From: an uncultured Alistipes sp. | GTDB lineage: Bacteria; Bacteroidota; Bacteroidia; Bacteroidales; Rikenellaceae | NCBI GenBank assembly: GCA_944326855.1 | Contig: CALVFO010000017.1 | Location: 16,133-80,132, forward strand | Length of the DNA stretch: 64,000 bases | Direction of reading: 5' to 3' | Part shown: positions 46,083 to 54,981 of the stretch, in pieces | Layout of the letters: every line of letters begins with the position of its first letter | Position numbering within the stretch: position 1 is the stretch's first letter | Translations under genes and position numbers: made by a program | The notes under the pieces: generated by a model | The model's input: only the letters and a program-made list of their open reading frames with translations | Told to the model about the DNA's origin: nothing | The model's database searches: none

Positions 46083-46769
46083 CTACAAAGTCCCGGATGG
46101 TAACGTAAAGATTCCCGAATCCTGTCGCGGTATGCCCTGATAATCCGTCCACTCAACACAGACCGTAATTTGCTGCTTTCCTTCGGGCACCAATTCCGAC
46201 AAGTCGAATGAAACCCGCTGAGACGCTGCCAAGGAGGTCGGATCACCGTAAGCATTGTGACGCAAGGTCAAGTACACCGTCTGATCATCGGAACGTTGTT
46301 CGTCGACCACCAAATTGATAAAATGAGCCAACGACGGATCTTTACGCAACACCTCAATATTGGCATTCAGGTATTTACCTCCAAAGTTCATGGCACGAAC
46401 ATTGACAGGATCGTTTCCGAGTTCCGCTATTTGCTCAGAAGTCAACTGTGAAAGATAAACGGGACTTTTAGTCAAAATATTATATAGAAAATTCAATCGG
46501 ACATTATAACCTGTTTCGACTCGATCCAGAATGGTATAATTCGCCATCACTCGTTGTCCGTCCTGCACTTCCATTCCGGAGGAAGCGTTCTCCACAACAT
46601 AAAGCGTAGCTCCCTCATCGATGACGATATGATAGGAGTCTGCATTTCCTACAATATTTCCATAAGAAACCCCGATATAATATGAATCGCGGTCTTTATT
46701 ACAAGCCGTCAGGAGCAACAACGCTCCCATCATCACACCCAGCGCATAGCGCGAAATTCCCTTCCACAT
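46083..46769 (-). CDS. NigD-like lipoprotein
   Basis: A 228-residue lipoprotein from the ATG at 46769: signal and lipobox LLLLTACNK, then two beta-rich domains as in the NigD_N/NigD_C families. YIGVSYGNIVGNADSYHIVID opens the first; NFLYNILTKSPVYLS and the C-terminal VCVEWTDYQGIP fit the second. NigD proteins are envelope lipoproteins of Bacteroidota; in Bacteroides one is controlled by a dual-membrane-spanning anti-sigma factor and affects outer-membrane vesicle release. The frame extends back to 46913 but that part overlaps the upstream gene and lacks features. It is the last gene of the three-gene operon. Confidence 0.85.
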   Translation of the reverse strand: MWKGISRYALGVMMGALLLLTACNKDRDSYYIGVSYGNIVGNADSYHIVIDEGATLYVVENASSGMEVQDGQRVMANYTILDRVETGYNVRLNFLYNILTKSPVYLSQLTSEQIAELGNDPVNVRAMNFGGKYLNANIEVLRKDPSLAHFINLVVDEQRSDDQTVYLTLRHNAYGDPTSLAASQRVSFDLSELVPEGKQQITVCVEWTDYQGIPRQDSGIFTLPSGTL

Positions 46770-46870
46770 TTTCTTGTTGTTCTGTATTGGATTTATTAAA
46801 AAGATGCACAAAGTCTGCAAGACGTTGCATCCATAACACGAAATAACTCGAAAAAACAGAAAAATACCGA

Positions 46871-48169
46871 TTAGAATTTCACCCGGAAGCCCAAACGGAC
46901 GTTGAAACTCCACGGATTTTCGGTACGGTAAGTAATCGGCTGGCGATCGTTGGCAAAATAATAGCTGGCTCCGGGTTCAAGATAGACGCCGAAACGATCG
47001 ATCATGTAATAAGTGACCCCGCCGCCCAACGTCGTCGACCAGAGCAATCCTTTGGGATGCAGATCTTCATAGCTGGTCGATTGGGCGTCCCCTTCGAAAT
47101 ACATCCGGATACGCTGCTGGCCCGACAAGCCGACTTCAGCCATGAATCCACCGGTCAAATACACATCCCAACGATGGTTGTTGAAAAGCGAATAACTGGC
47201 ATACAGCGGGATCCCCAAATAATGAACCTGCTGACGGGCTTTATACAGAAAACTTTTCGATTCCAACTCTCCGGTCGACTCCAGGTAAGAATAGACCAGT
47301 CCGGTTTCCAATGCCCAACGGTCATTGAAATGCTTTTTAACGCCCAAACCCACTGAAATCGGGAAATGATGTTTAAACTTCATTCCCGACAAGCTATTGG
47401 ACATATTGTTCAGATAATCGGCATTCACCATCGAGGCAAGCAAGATCTTCGGCGTATCGAATCGACCGCTGTTCTTGCTGTTATCCGAAGCCGCAAACGT
47501 ATTGGTGAAAGCTGACAACTGCCAAGTTTTCCGCTGTCTGCGTTCCGTATAGCGATCCCAGTCGAACCCGCCTCCCAGAGCAGAAGATACGGAAGAAGAG
47601 CGATCGGCACGAGTTCTCGCCGTATGGTTCCGTTCATTGGGTGTCGGAGACTCCATCGAGAAGGGACGTACGATCAGTTCATCGGCCAACAAAGATTCCG
47701 AAGCCAATTTAATATCGAAATCCTCGATCAGGGAGGGTTGATTCTGAGTATTATGCAATGGATTACGTTGGGGAGTGGTTACGACGCTGACGCTGGCAGC
47801 CGACTTGAACAGATTCCCCAAGGCCGAACGAATTTCCTGATTGGAGACCTGCAACGATTCTACCGGAATGGCTTGTTCGATGCCGGGCAGTGTCATATCC
47901 AGCGAATCTTCCGGCAGATGAATATCGGCAAGCCGTTCGGGGGTATCGGTTTCGAAATGATACAGACCGAGTCCCAACAGAATAGCGATCAAAGCCGCAG
48001 CCGCATAAGCTACCCAGCGGCGATGAGGCATACGAGGCCGAGGAGGCACGCCTTGGGCATTTTCCACCAAGGTCATCCGCCTCTGCATCTCATGCCAAGC
48101 CGGAACCGGGCGGTCCGACTTCAGATCGTACAACTTATCGTGTAATATTTTTTCAAATTTGTCGCTCAT
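46871..48169 (-). CDS. Anti-sigma-like protein with outer-membrane beta-barrel (Dma-like)
   Basis: A 432-residue protein with a cytosolic N-terminus (about 1-48, MSDKFEKILHDKLYDLKS), one membrane helix (about 50-68, AYAAAALIAILLGLGLYHF), a long low-complexity periplasmic stretch (about 70-215) and a C-terminal eight-strand-type barrel (about 220-432) ending in F (GFRVKF). A short N-terminal domain that could hold the ECF sigma factor, encoded 7 bases upstream, joined to a barrel is the design of the dual-membrane-spanning anti-sigma (Dma) family. Function by analogy: to sense the outer membrane and release sigma. The NigD gene follows. Confidence 0.8.
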   Translation of the reverse strand: MSDKFEKILHDKLYDLKSDRPVPAWHEMQRRMTLVENAQGVPPRPRMPHRRWVAYAAAALIAILLGLGLYHFETDTPERLADIHLPEDSLDMTLPGIEQAIPVESLQVSNQEIRSALGNLFKSAASVSVVTTPQRNPLHNTQNQPSLIEDFDIKLASESLLADELIVRPFSMESPTPNERNHTARTRADRSSSVSSALGGGFDWDRYTERRQRKTWQLSAFTNTFAASDNSKNSGRFDTPKILLASMVNADYLNNMSNSLSGMKFKHHFPISVGLGVKKHFNDRWALETGLVYSYLESTGELESKSFLYKARQQVHYLGIPLYASYSLFNNHRWDVYLTGGFMAEVGLSGQQRIRMYFEGDAQSTSYEDLHPKGLLWSTTLGGGVTYYMIDRFGVYLEPGASYYFANDRQPITYRTENPWSFNVRLGFRVKF

Positions 48170-48176
48170 TGCAAAC

Positions 48177-48713
48177 TCAATACCCCCCTTGCTTTTTCAA
48201 CATTCTTTGCAGATAAAGCTTGGCCCGCGCATATTGGGATCGAGAAGTTCCTTCGTTAATCTCCAACATCTCGGCAATTTCTTTGTGAGAATAACCTTCT
48301 ATCGCAAACAGATTCAGGACGACTCGGTAACCCTCCGGCATAGCTTCGATGCAACGCATCAATTCACGTGCCTCCATTTTTTCCAGGGCCGACACCGTAT
48401 CGGCTTCCAACTGGCCGACCAGATCATCCATCGGAACCGTATTTTGCCAACTTTTTTGTTTACGAATATGTCCCAGAGCCGTATTGACGAAAATACGTCG
48501 CATCCAACCTTCGAAAGAGCCTTCTCCGCGGAAATCCCCGATCTTGGAAAAAACCGTAATGAAACCGTCGTGCATCAAATCCTGGGCTACCTCCCCATCC
48601 GACACATAACGCAGACATATCCCCAACATTTTGGGGGCATAGGTTTCATATAGTTTTTGCTGGGCTGTGCGGTCATGTTGGCAACACCGTTTAATCAGCT
48701 GTTTCTCAGTCAC
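48177..48713 (-). CDS. ECF-type RNA polymerase sigma factor (Das-like)
   Basis: A 178-residue sigma-70 family protein with region 2 (QQKLYETYAPKMLGICLRYV ... AQDLMHDGFITVF ... EGWMRRIFVNTALGHIRK) and region 4 (LMRCIEAMPEGYRVVLNLFA ... GYSHKEIAEMLEI ... SRSQYARAK). It should direct polymerase to a small regulon that probably includes its own operon. The barrel protein with the anti-sigma-like N-terminus starts 7 bases downstream of its stop. A -7 box is seen upstream. Confidence 0.93.
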   Translation of the reverse strand: MTEKQLIKRCCQHDRTAQQKLYETYAPKMLGICLRYVSDGEVAQDLMHDGFITVFSKIGDFRGEGSFEGWMRRIFVNTALGHIRKQKSWQNTVPMDDLVGQLEADTVSALEKMEARELMRCIEAMPEGYRVVLNLFAIEGYSHKEIAEMLEINEGTSRSQYARAKLYLQRMLKKQGGY

Positions 48714-48846
48714 ACATATCGGGAATTACTCCATCTACACTTTTATAGATGAACGGGGTTGAGTTTTCGTTGCATTTGAAACGTTCTTTTTCGTCAAATT
48801 ATTTCATTCGCGCTCCATTTTATTCATAAAACAACACTTGGCAAAA

Positions 48847-48854
48847 CAAAGATA
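48847..48854 (-). promoter_or_regulatory. Candidate -7 box for the ECF sigma operon
   Basis: CAAAGATA on the plus strand is TATCTTTG on the minus strand, 134 bases before the sigma factor ATG. No good -33 TTG. Confidence 0.4.
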
Positions 48855-48917
48855 CACAAATTTGTGAATCATAAAAAATTGACTGATCTTTGCAGACAGA
48901 ACAAACGCAAAAAAAAC

Positions 48918-50057
48918 ATGATCGTACGGGCCTCTGCCGCCATTTCGCTGGACGGATACATCAACGACCTCTCCTCTCAACGACTGATTCTGTCATCCCC
49001 CGAAGACTGGGCCGAAGTCAAAGCGGCCCGGGCGGCCTGCGATGCCATTTTGGTCGGAGCCGAAACCATCCGACAGGACGATCCGGCATTAGTCACCCGA
49101 CAGGAAACCTTGAGGGCTCAGCGATTGGCCGCCGGACAAGCGCCCGATCCCATCAAGGTGACCCTGAGTCGCAGCGGAAAGCTCGACCCGCAAGCCCGCT
49201 TTTTCACCGAAGGGGCAGGGGAGAAGATCGTATTTCTGAGCGAAGAGGCCCCAGAGAAAGCCGTCTCCGCCCTTCAAAAGGTCGCTACCGTATTCCGGAT
49301 GGCAGACACCGAACTTACCCCTTCCCACATTCTGAACCGGCTCGAAAACCACGGCGTCCGCAGCCTGTTCATCGAAGGAGGCACACGGGTATTGACGGAA
49401 TTTTTAAGTCAGGATGCCGTTGATTATCTGCGCATCGCCATTGCCCCTTTTTTCGTAGGCGAGGCTTCTGCGCCCCGTTTGGTAGGCGAAGCCCGGTTCC
49501 CTTTTCATAAAGGACGTCGCATGCATTTATTGCGCAGCGGTCGGGCCGGAGACATGGCGGTTCTGGAATATGCCCTGCGATACGATGCTGAAGATTATGC
49601 CCGACTGGAAGAGGCGATCGCTCTGGCCGAAAATTGTCCTTGCAGCGAAACCGCTTACAGCGTCGGAGCCCTTTTGATAACAGCCGACGGACACCGTTTC
49701 ACGGGATACAGCCGCGAAACCGCGCCGAACAACCATGCAGAAGAAGAAGCGATTCTAAAAGCCGAACAAGAAGGCTGTTCTTTAGAAGGGGCGACCATCT
49801 ACTCCTCGATGGAGCCCTGTTCGACCCGCAAATCCAAACCCTTGTCATGCAGTGCCCTGATTTGTCGACACCGCATGCGCAGGGTCGTATTCGCCGCCTA
49901 CGAACCGATCCATTTCGTTCATTGCTGCGGGGAACGCATGCTCAAAGAAGCCGGCATCGACGTAGCGGTTATCGAGTCACTCTCCTCCCGAGCTCTGGCC
50001 GTCAACCGACACATTCTCCATCCTGTCGGAGACGATGCCACCGAACCGAACCGGTAA
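48918..50057 (+). CDS. RibD-like reductase-deaminase with reversed domain order
   Basis: A 379-residue cytosolic protein from the ATG at 48918. Residues about 1-210 are a RibD C-terminal/dihydrofolate-reductase-type domain (VRASAAISLDGYI, CDAILVGAETIRQDDPAL, LFIEGGTRVLTEFL). Residues about 225-379 are a zinc cytidine-type deaminase: H273-A-E275, then P-C301 and C311 (EPCSTRKSKPLSC). Normal RibD has deaminase first and reductase second, so this is a permuted arrangement. It could do the two middle steps of riboflavin synthesis, or act on another aminopyrimidine. A longer frame from 48864 is less likely. No other rib genes are nearby. Confidence 0.85.
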   Translation: MIVRASAAISLDGYINDLSSQRLILSSPEDWAEVKAARAACDAILVGAETIRQDDPALVTRQETLRAQRLAAGQAPDPIKVTLSRSGKLDPQARFFTEGAGEKIVFLSEEAPEKAVSALQKVATVFRMADTELTPSHILNRLENHGVRSLFIEGGTRVLTEFLSQDAVDYLRIAIAPFFVGEASAPRLVGEARFPFHKGRRMHLLRSGRAGDMAVLEYALRYDAEDYARLEEAIALAENCPCSETAYSVGALLITADGHRFTGYSRETAPNNHAEEEAILKAEQEGCSLEGATIYSSMEPCSTRKSKPLSCSALICRHRMRRVVFAAYEPIHFVHCCGERMLKEAGIDVAVIESLSSRALAVNRHILHPVGDDATEPNR

Positions 50058-50099
50058 CAAGGACACAACATTTTTCACGGAAGCAGAACCCGGTTGATT

Positions 50100-51347
50100 T
50101 CAGGCCTTTTCATCCGAAGAGACCTGAGGCAATATGATTTCACCTTCCTGCGCCTCTTCCCGTTCGATACGGTGCATCAACAGACGGATCCCGACACAAG
50201 CCAACACGAGATAGACCCCGGTCAGAATCCACAACGTCATCCAGGGAACACCGACCTCCACAAGGCTGGAGCCCATACTCTGCAACCGGATAAAACCGTC
50301 TACGGCACTACTGCTCGGAATTGCTTTCCCAAAGGCAAACAACCATTCCGGCATGGACTCCCGAGGGATGGAAGCGCCGCTGAGCATCAGGAAAGGAATC
50401 GAGGCGAACAGCAGGAACAACAGCGAATTTTCCCGATGTCGGAAAACGGTCGATAAAGCGATTCCCATAAAAATGCAAGAGAGCAGATAAGGCAACAGGA
50501 AAAGGACGACCTGCATGAAGCTGGCATGCATCGGATATCCGAACACTTTGTAGTGGAAGCCCAATACATACAGCAACGTCACGGTGTAGATCGACAGGTA
50601 CACCACCGATTTCCCCAACACCAGCGGTAAAACCGACAAGCGCTTTTCTCCTTTCGGGATTAACGAGCGATACAAGCCCCGTTCCCGCCAGGTTCCTCCG
50701 ATCAGGCCGATACCCACCAACAGAGTCTGTTGGATAATCACCATCAGGATCGCCGGCATAATAAACGTCGCATACCCGCCGTAAGGATTATAGAGGTTTT
50801 CGATTTTCGACCCAACCGGATCGCTCAGCGTTTCGGCCTGTTTGGAGGGGACGCCTTTGGAGACAAGTCGCAGCCATTCGATATTGGCACCCTTGGTCAG
50901 AACGCTTTTGGAGATATCGAAAAACACCTGACGATACATCAGAAAATAACTGGCATCGGCATATACGGCCAAATTGACTTTTTCTCCCCGCAGAACTTTC
51001 TTTTCATAGTCACCCGGGATCACGACAATTCCGTTGATTTTCCGGGCCATGAACATCTCCTTGGCATCGATCATACTGGTCGGTTTGTAGGCGACCCACA
51101 GATTGGGTGTCGCATCCATGGCACGACACAACGATCGGCTGGAAGGAGTATTGCTGTGGTCGATCACCGCAATGGGGATTTCACGCAACACCTGAGGTCC
51201 GTAGGCCAACGAATAGGCCAACGAATAGATGAAGATAGCCCCGATAATAATCAGAATGGCTCCCGGATCATGGAAAATGAAACGGTACTCGTGTTTAAGG
51301 GTATCGACAAATTCCCGGTATTTGATTTTGAAACGCTCCGTTTTCAT
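50100..51347 (-). CDS. ABC-2 type permease 1 of the export operon
   Basis: A 415-residue inner-membrane protein (ATG at 51347) with one N-terminal helix, a large periplasmic domain (about 50-190) and five or six C-terminal helices, as in the YhiH/YbhS/YbhR branch of ABC-2 permeases (PF12698). Motifs such as DHSNTPSSRSLCRAMDATP and the gating helices are typical. It pairs with permease 2, whose stop codon lies immediately upstream. No ATPase domain is fused and none is encoded beside it. Its cargo is unknown. Confidence 0.85.
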   Translation of the reverse strand: MKTERFKIKYREFVDTLKHEYRFIFHDPGAILIIIGAIFIYSLAYSLAYGPQVLREIPIAVIDHSNTPSSRSLCRAMDATPNLWVAYKPTSMIDAKEMFMARKINGIVVIPGDYEKKVLRGEKVNLAVYADASYFLMYRQVFFDISKSVLTKGANIEWLRLVSKGVPSKQAETLSDPVGSKIENLYNPYGGYATFIMPAILMVIIQQTLLVGIGLIGGTWRERGLYRSLIPKGEKRLSVLPLVLGKSVVYLSIYTVTLLYVLGFHYKVFGYPMHASFMQVVLFLLPYLLSCIFMGIALSTVFRHRENSLLFLLFASIPFLMLSGASIPRESMPEWLFAFGKAIPSSSAVDGFIRLQSMGSSLVEVGVPWMTLWILTGVYLVLACVGIRLLMHRIEREEAQEGEIILPQVSSDEKA

Positions 51348-51349
51348 AA

Positions 51350-52528
51350 CTACAACCTCCCCCAGTATTTTTCCTGCGTACAAACCTTGTGCAGACGAGG
51401 CAGAATAGCCAGTCCGGGCAGCAGGAACAAGATGATATAACCCAGATAAGCGGTCGAGTTAGCGACCGGGGCGCCCCGCATGGCCTGATCGATGAATATT
51501 TCCATATAAAAGGTCAACGGGAAGATATACCCGATCCATTGCATGGGAGGGATCATCGCCATAAACGGGAAGGTCAATCCGGAAAAGGTAAAAGCCAGAA
51601 CCGAATAACCGCCTCCGATGGAGAGCGACAAACGCATATTGCTCAACCAGCTGACCAGGAATACGCCCAACGATTGAGAAGCCAACACAAAAGCCAAACC
51701 CGACAGGAAAATCAAGGCGACACTCCCTCGCAACGGTACTCCGATGAATTTGAACAGGACGGTATCCATCAACAATGCCAGCGAGAAGAAAATCAGCGTA
51801 TAAGGCAACAGTTTACCGGCAATGGCGATCAGGATGTTGTTATCGGCCGTTTTCATCCATCCCCGGGCCGTACCGTTTTTCAATTCCACCCCGATGGTGA
51901 AGATGGTGGTCAACAGCACGAACAACATCAGCATCAAGGGCAGGAAAGTCGGCAACAGGTAGTAGGCGTAATTGATATACGGGTTGAACAAAATATGCTT
52001 TTCATAATAGATCGGCATCATTTGCTGATAGGCTTCCGTTTCGGAGACGCCCTTTTTCATCAGCGTCTGCACCTGGATACCGGACGAAAAACTGGTGAAT
52101 ACGGTTTGTATGTCTTTGTTCAAGAGTCCGTTTTTCGTAATATTAACCCCATTGATATACGCGACGACATCGGCTTGCGTGTTGCTGTACACCTTCTTTT
52201 CCAGCCCTTGGGGGATATAGACGACCGCATCGACTTTTCCCTCTTTGATCAGGCGTTCTCCTTCCCCCAAATCCGTCACTTCATACGCGACCCTGGCTGA
52301 AGGTGTCGCATCGATCATGCGAATCAATTGACGCGAGAGTGGGGTATGATCCTGGTCGTAAATGGCGACCGGCAGATCGCGCGGCACCCCATGCTGAAAG
52401 AGCAGGATAAACAACACGAACGAAAAAATAGGCAGACCGATAGAGAGCCTGGAAAAGGTTCGATGCGATGAAAACACCAACAATTCCCGGGTCAGAACCG
52501 CCCAAAACGTACGGAATGCCTTTTTCAT
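51350..52528 (-). CDS. ABC-2 type permease 2 of the export operon
   Basis: A 392-residue paralogue of permease 1 with the same plan: helix 1, a periplasmic domain containing YDQDHTPLSRQLIRMIDATP (clearly related to the matching stretch in permease 1), and six helices. The two adjacent permease genes probably form a heterodimer. It starts 12 bases after the HlyD-type gene ends. Confidence 0.85.
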   Translation of the reverse strand: MKKAFRTFWAVLTRELLVFSSHRTFSRLSIGLPIFSFVLFILLFQHGVPRDLPVAIYDQDHTPLSRQLIRMIDATPSARVAYEVTDLGEGERLIKEGKVDAVVYIPQGLEKKVYSNTQADVVAYINGVNITKNGLLNKDIQTVFTSFSSGIQVQTLMKKGVSETEAYQQMMPIYYEKHILFNPYINYAYYLLPTFLPLMLMLFVLLTTIFTIGVELKNGTARGWMKTADNNILIAIAGKLLPYTLIFFSLALLMDTVLFKFIGVPLRGSVALIFLSGLAFVLASQSLGVFLVSWLSNMRLSLSIGGGYSVLAFTFSGLTFPFMAMIPPMQWIGYIFPLTFYMEIFIDQAMRGAPVANSTAYLGYIILFLLPGLAILPRLHKVCTQEKYWGRL

Positions 52529-52539
52529 AGGTCGATTTC

Positions 52540-53526
52540 TTATTTTAATTCATCCCAATTGACGGTCACCGTCATACCGGGGCGCAGGCCCTCGATCTTG
52601 CCATCGGGACGAGCTCGCACCTCGAAGGTACGCACATCGAATTCTCCCCGCGTCCGGGTAGCCGCCCAGGTCGCGTATTCCGCTTCAACGGCCAGGTAAT
52701 ACACCGTCAGTTTGATGCTTCGATCCAGGGCCGGAACATAGGCCTTGAGCACGGAGCCTTCTTTCACCCGGGGCAACAGGTCCTCTTTGATATTGAACGT
52801 CACCCACATATCGTTCATATCGAGCAACGTGATGACCGGATAACCCGAGCCGATCAGTTCCCCTTCTTCGGCAATCACCGTCGAAATCTGTCCGTCGATC
52901 GGAGCATACTGACGAGCGTCGGCCAGATAAGATTCCACCTCCGAGACGCCTCCGGCAGCCTGTCTGACCAAAGCGGCGGCAGCCGTCAGATCTTCCGAAC
53001 GAGCACCATCCCGGGCCATGACATATTGAGATTTGGCGGCATCTGCCGTTGTTTTGGCCGCTTCCAGATTGGCCGATGCTTCATCGAATTTCTGAGCCGG
53101 AACGACCCCTGCTTCATACAGATTACGCACCCGATCATAGGTTTTCTGCGCCAATTCCCGTCCGGTTTCGGCTTTTTGCCACATATTGTAAATAGCATCG
53201 AGTTCCTGTTTGCGCACCCCGGCCTTGGCTTTTTTATCCTGAGCCGCAGCTGCCGCACGCATGGCTTCGGCCTGAATCAATTTAGCATCTATTTCAGGGG
53301 TGCTCAGCACAAACAGCAAATCGCCTTTAGCCACTTTCTGACCCTCCCTGACACGCAGGGTGTCGATGCGACCGGCCAGTTTGGAGGCGATCTTGTAACT
53401 GGTCGCTTCCACCTCACCCTGAAGCAGAATGGGCACGGGTTTGATGGCATACCAACTGATGAGCGAAACGGCGACGATAATCACAATCACTCCGATACTC
53501 AGTCCGATTACGTTACTCCTTTTCAT
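52540..53526 (-). CDS. HlyD family periplasmic adaptor
   Basis: A 328-residue membrane-fusion protein: one N-terminal helix (IGVIVIIVAVSLISWYAI), lipoyl/barrel segment (GEVEATSYKIASKLAGRID), helical hairpin (AEAMRAAAAAQDKKAKAG ... EASANLEAAKTTADAAKSQY), lipoyl return (QYAPIDGQISTVIAEEGE) and C-terminal barrel. It is most like EmrA/YhiI-type adaptors that bridge an inner-membrane exporter and TolC. It lies between the TolC gene (33 bases upstream) and the two permeases. Confidence 0.9.
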   Translation of the reverse strand: MKRSNVIGLSIGVIVIIVAVSLISWYAIKPVPILLQGEVEATSYKIASKLAGRIDTLRVREGQKVAKGDLLFVLSTPEIDAKLIQAEAMRAAAAAQDKKAKAGVRKQELDAIYNMWQKAETGRELAQKTYDRVRNLYEAGVVPAQKFDEASANLEAAKTTADAAKSQYVMARDGARSEDLTAAAALVRQAAGGVSEVESYLADARQYAPIDGQISTVIAEEGELIGSGYPVITLLDMNDMWVTFNIKEDLLPRVKEGSVLKAYVPALDRSIKLTVYYLAVEAEYATWAATRTRGEFDVRTFEVRARPDGKIEGLRPGMTVTVNWDELK

Positions 53527-53559
53527 GGGAATACAGATTTACGTTTTTATTTGATTTTA

Positions 53560-54981
53560 TTATTCTTCATACCGAATATGTTGGGCCGAGGTGCGTTTGG
53601 CATACTCGGGCAACGATTGGCTCAAACCGCAGGCTTCCAACAGACGCGCCAGCATCAGATCATAATAGTAGGCGGCCTGTAAACGTTCGGTTTTGATCTT
53701 GGCCAGGTTGAGACGGGCGTCCACGACATCCGACGAAGAAGCCATACCTTCCTTAAAGGCCTCTTCCTTGATGCGCAAATACTCTACCGCAAACGCATAA
53801 GAGGCTTCCAAGGAGGGGAATTGTTCCTTGTAGGTGATCATTTCATTGTAGAGTTTGTCGATGAGTGTCAACACATCGTTATTGGCTTTTTGGCCGAGAG
53901 CTTCCACCTGACGCACTTGCGTACGGGCCGCGCTGTACTTGTATTCGCGATTCAACCCGTCGAAAATCTTGAACGTGACTCCGGCACCCACCGCCCAGCG
54001 AGGCATCAAATGGGTTACCTGGTAGTTGTAAAACGAAGCCGCACCCATCAAAGCAATCTGCGGGGCGAAATCGGCGCGTTGCAATTTCATGCCGGTTATC
54101 GCCAGATCGCGTTTCAGACTGACCTGTTTGAGTACCGGACTGTGACTCAAGGCCATCTGTTTAAAATGGTCCACACTTTCGATCTCGTCCAGGATGAACA
54201 TGGTACTCACGGGCGTATAAGTCGTCTGCGTATTGAGGGTATTGGCCAAGGCACTGCGAAGCGTTTCGACCGTTTTGATCGATTTGAGGTAATCCCGTTC
54301 CGCTTCGGAAGTGTGCACCTCCGCATAGAGGCGTTCCCCGCGCGCGATCATTCCATTCTTTTCGAGTTCAACGGCATCTTGAAGGTGTTGACGCATTCCT
54401 TCCAGCACCTGCTTACGTACTTCGGTCACCTGTAACGCCAGAGACAAACCGTAATAACGTTCGATCAATTCCGAAACCAACGCGTTTCGGTTCCGTTGAT
54501 CTTGTTGCTGACTTTCTCCGACCTGAATTTTAGCAGCCCGGTTAGCCGCATTGATTTTTCCTCCCGTATAGATCGGGATGGAAATATTGGCGCCCACCGT
54601 TCCGAAGCTACGGTCCTGCAACGGAATCGACCAATCGGCCTTGAGCAATTGACTGGCCTGCGTCAAGACGGGCGGCGGCAGCAGGCTGCTCATGCTATTG
54701 ACCACACCGCCGATCGGATCTTTCAATCCGTTCAAATCGAATCCGATATCTTCGGACATATAAGCATAGGCTCCCGTGACATTGACTTTGGGCAAACGCA
54801 ACCCATAGGCGGCCTTACGCTCTTTGATAGCGGCTTCTGTTTGGTAGGCTGAAGCCTGGATCTGCGGATTTTCCGTTAAGGTCATATTCAGGGCTTCGTC
54901 CAGGGTCAAGAGTCGTTCCTGGGCCCGAAGTGCCGGAACGAGACCTGTACACAGCAACAGAACAGAGATGACTTTCTTCAT
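53560..54981 (-). CDS. TolC family outer-membrane channel of the export operon
   Basis: A 473-residue protein with a signal peptide (ISVLLLCTGLVPALRAQE) and two outer-membrane efflux repeats, beginning LTLDEALNMTLTENPQIQAS and with long coiled segments, including the loop PIYTGGKINAANRAAKIQVG typical of TolC proteins. It is first in the operon TolC-HlyD-permease 2-permease 1. The 100 bases upstream contain a weak -7 box and a dyad (CGATCG at 55042-55047 and 55054-55059) that could bind a regulator. Confidence 0.9.
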   Translation of the reverse strand: MKKVISVLLLCTGLVPALRAQERLLTLDEALNMTLTENPQIQASAYQTEAAIKERKAAYGLRLPKVNVTGAYAYMSEDIGFDLNGLKDPIGGVVNSMSSLLPPPVLTQASQLLKADWSIPLQDRSFGTVGANISIPIYTGGKINAANRAAKIQVGESQQQDQRNRNALVSELIERYYGLSLALQVTEVRKQVLEGMRQHLQDAVELEKNGMIARGERLYAEVHTSEAERDYLKSIKTVETLRSALANTLNTQTTYTPVSTMFILDEIESVDHFKQMALSHSPVLKQVSLKRDLAITGMKLQRADFAPQIALMGAASFYNYQVTHLMPRWAVGAGVTFKIFDGLNREYKYSAARTQVRQVEALGQKANNDVLTLIDKLYNEMITYKEQFPSLEASYAFAVEYLRIKEEAFKEGMASSSDVVDARLNLAKIKTERLQAAYYYDLMLARLLEACGLSQSLPEYAKRTSAQHIRYEE

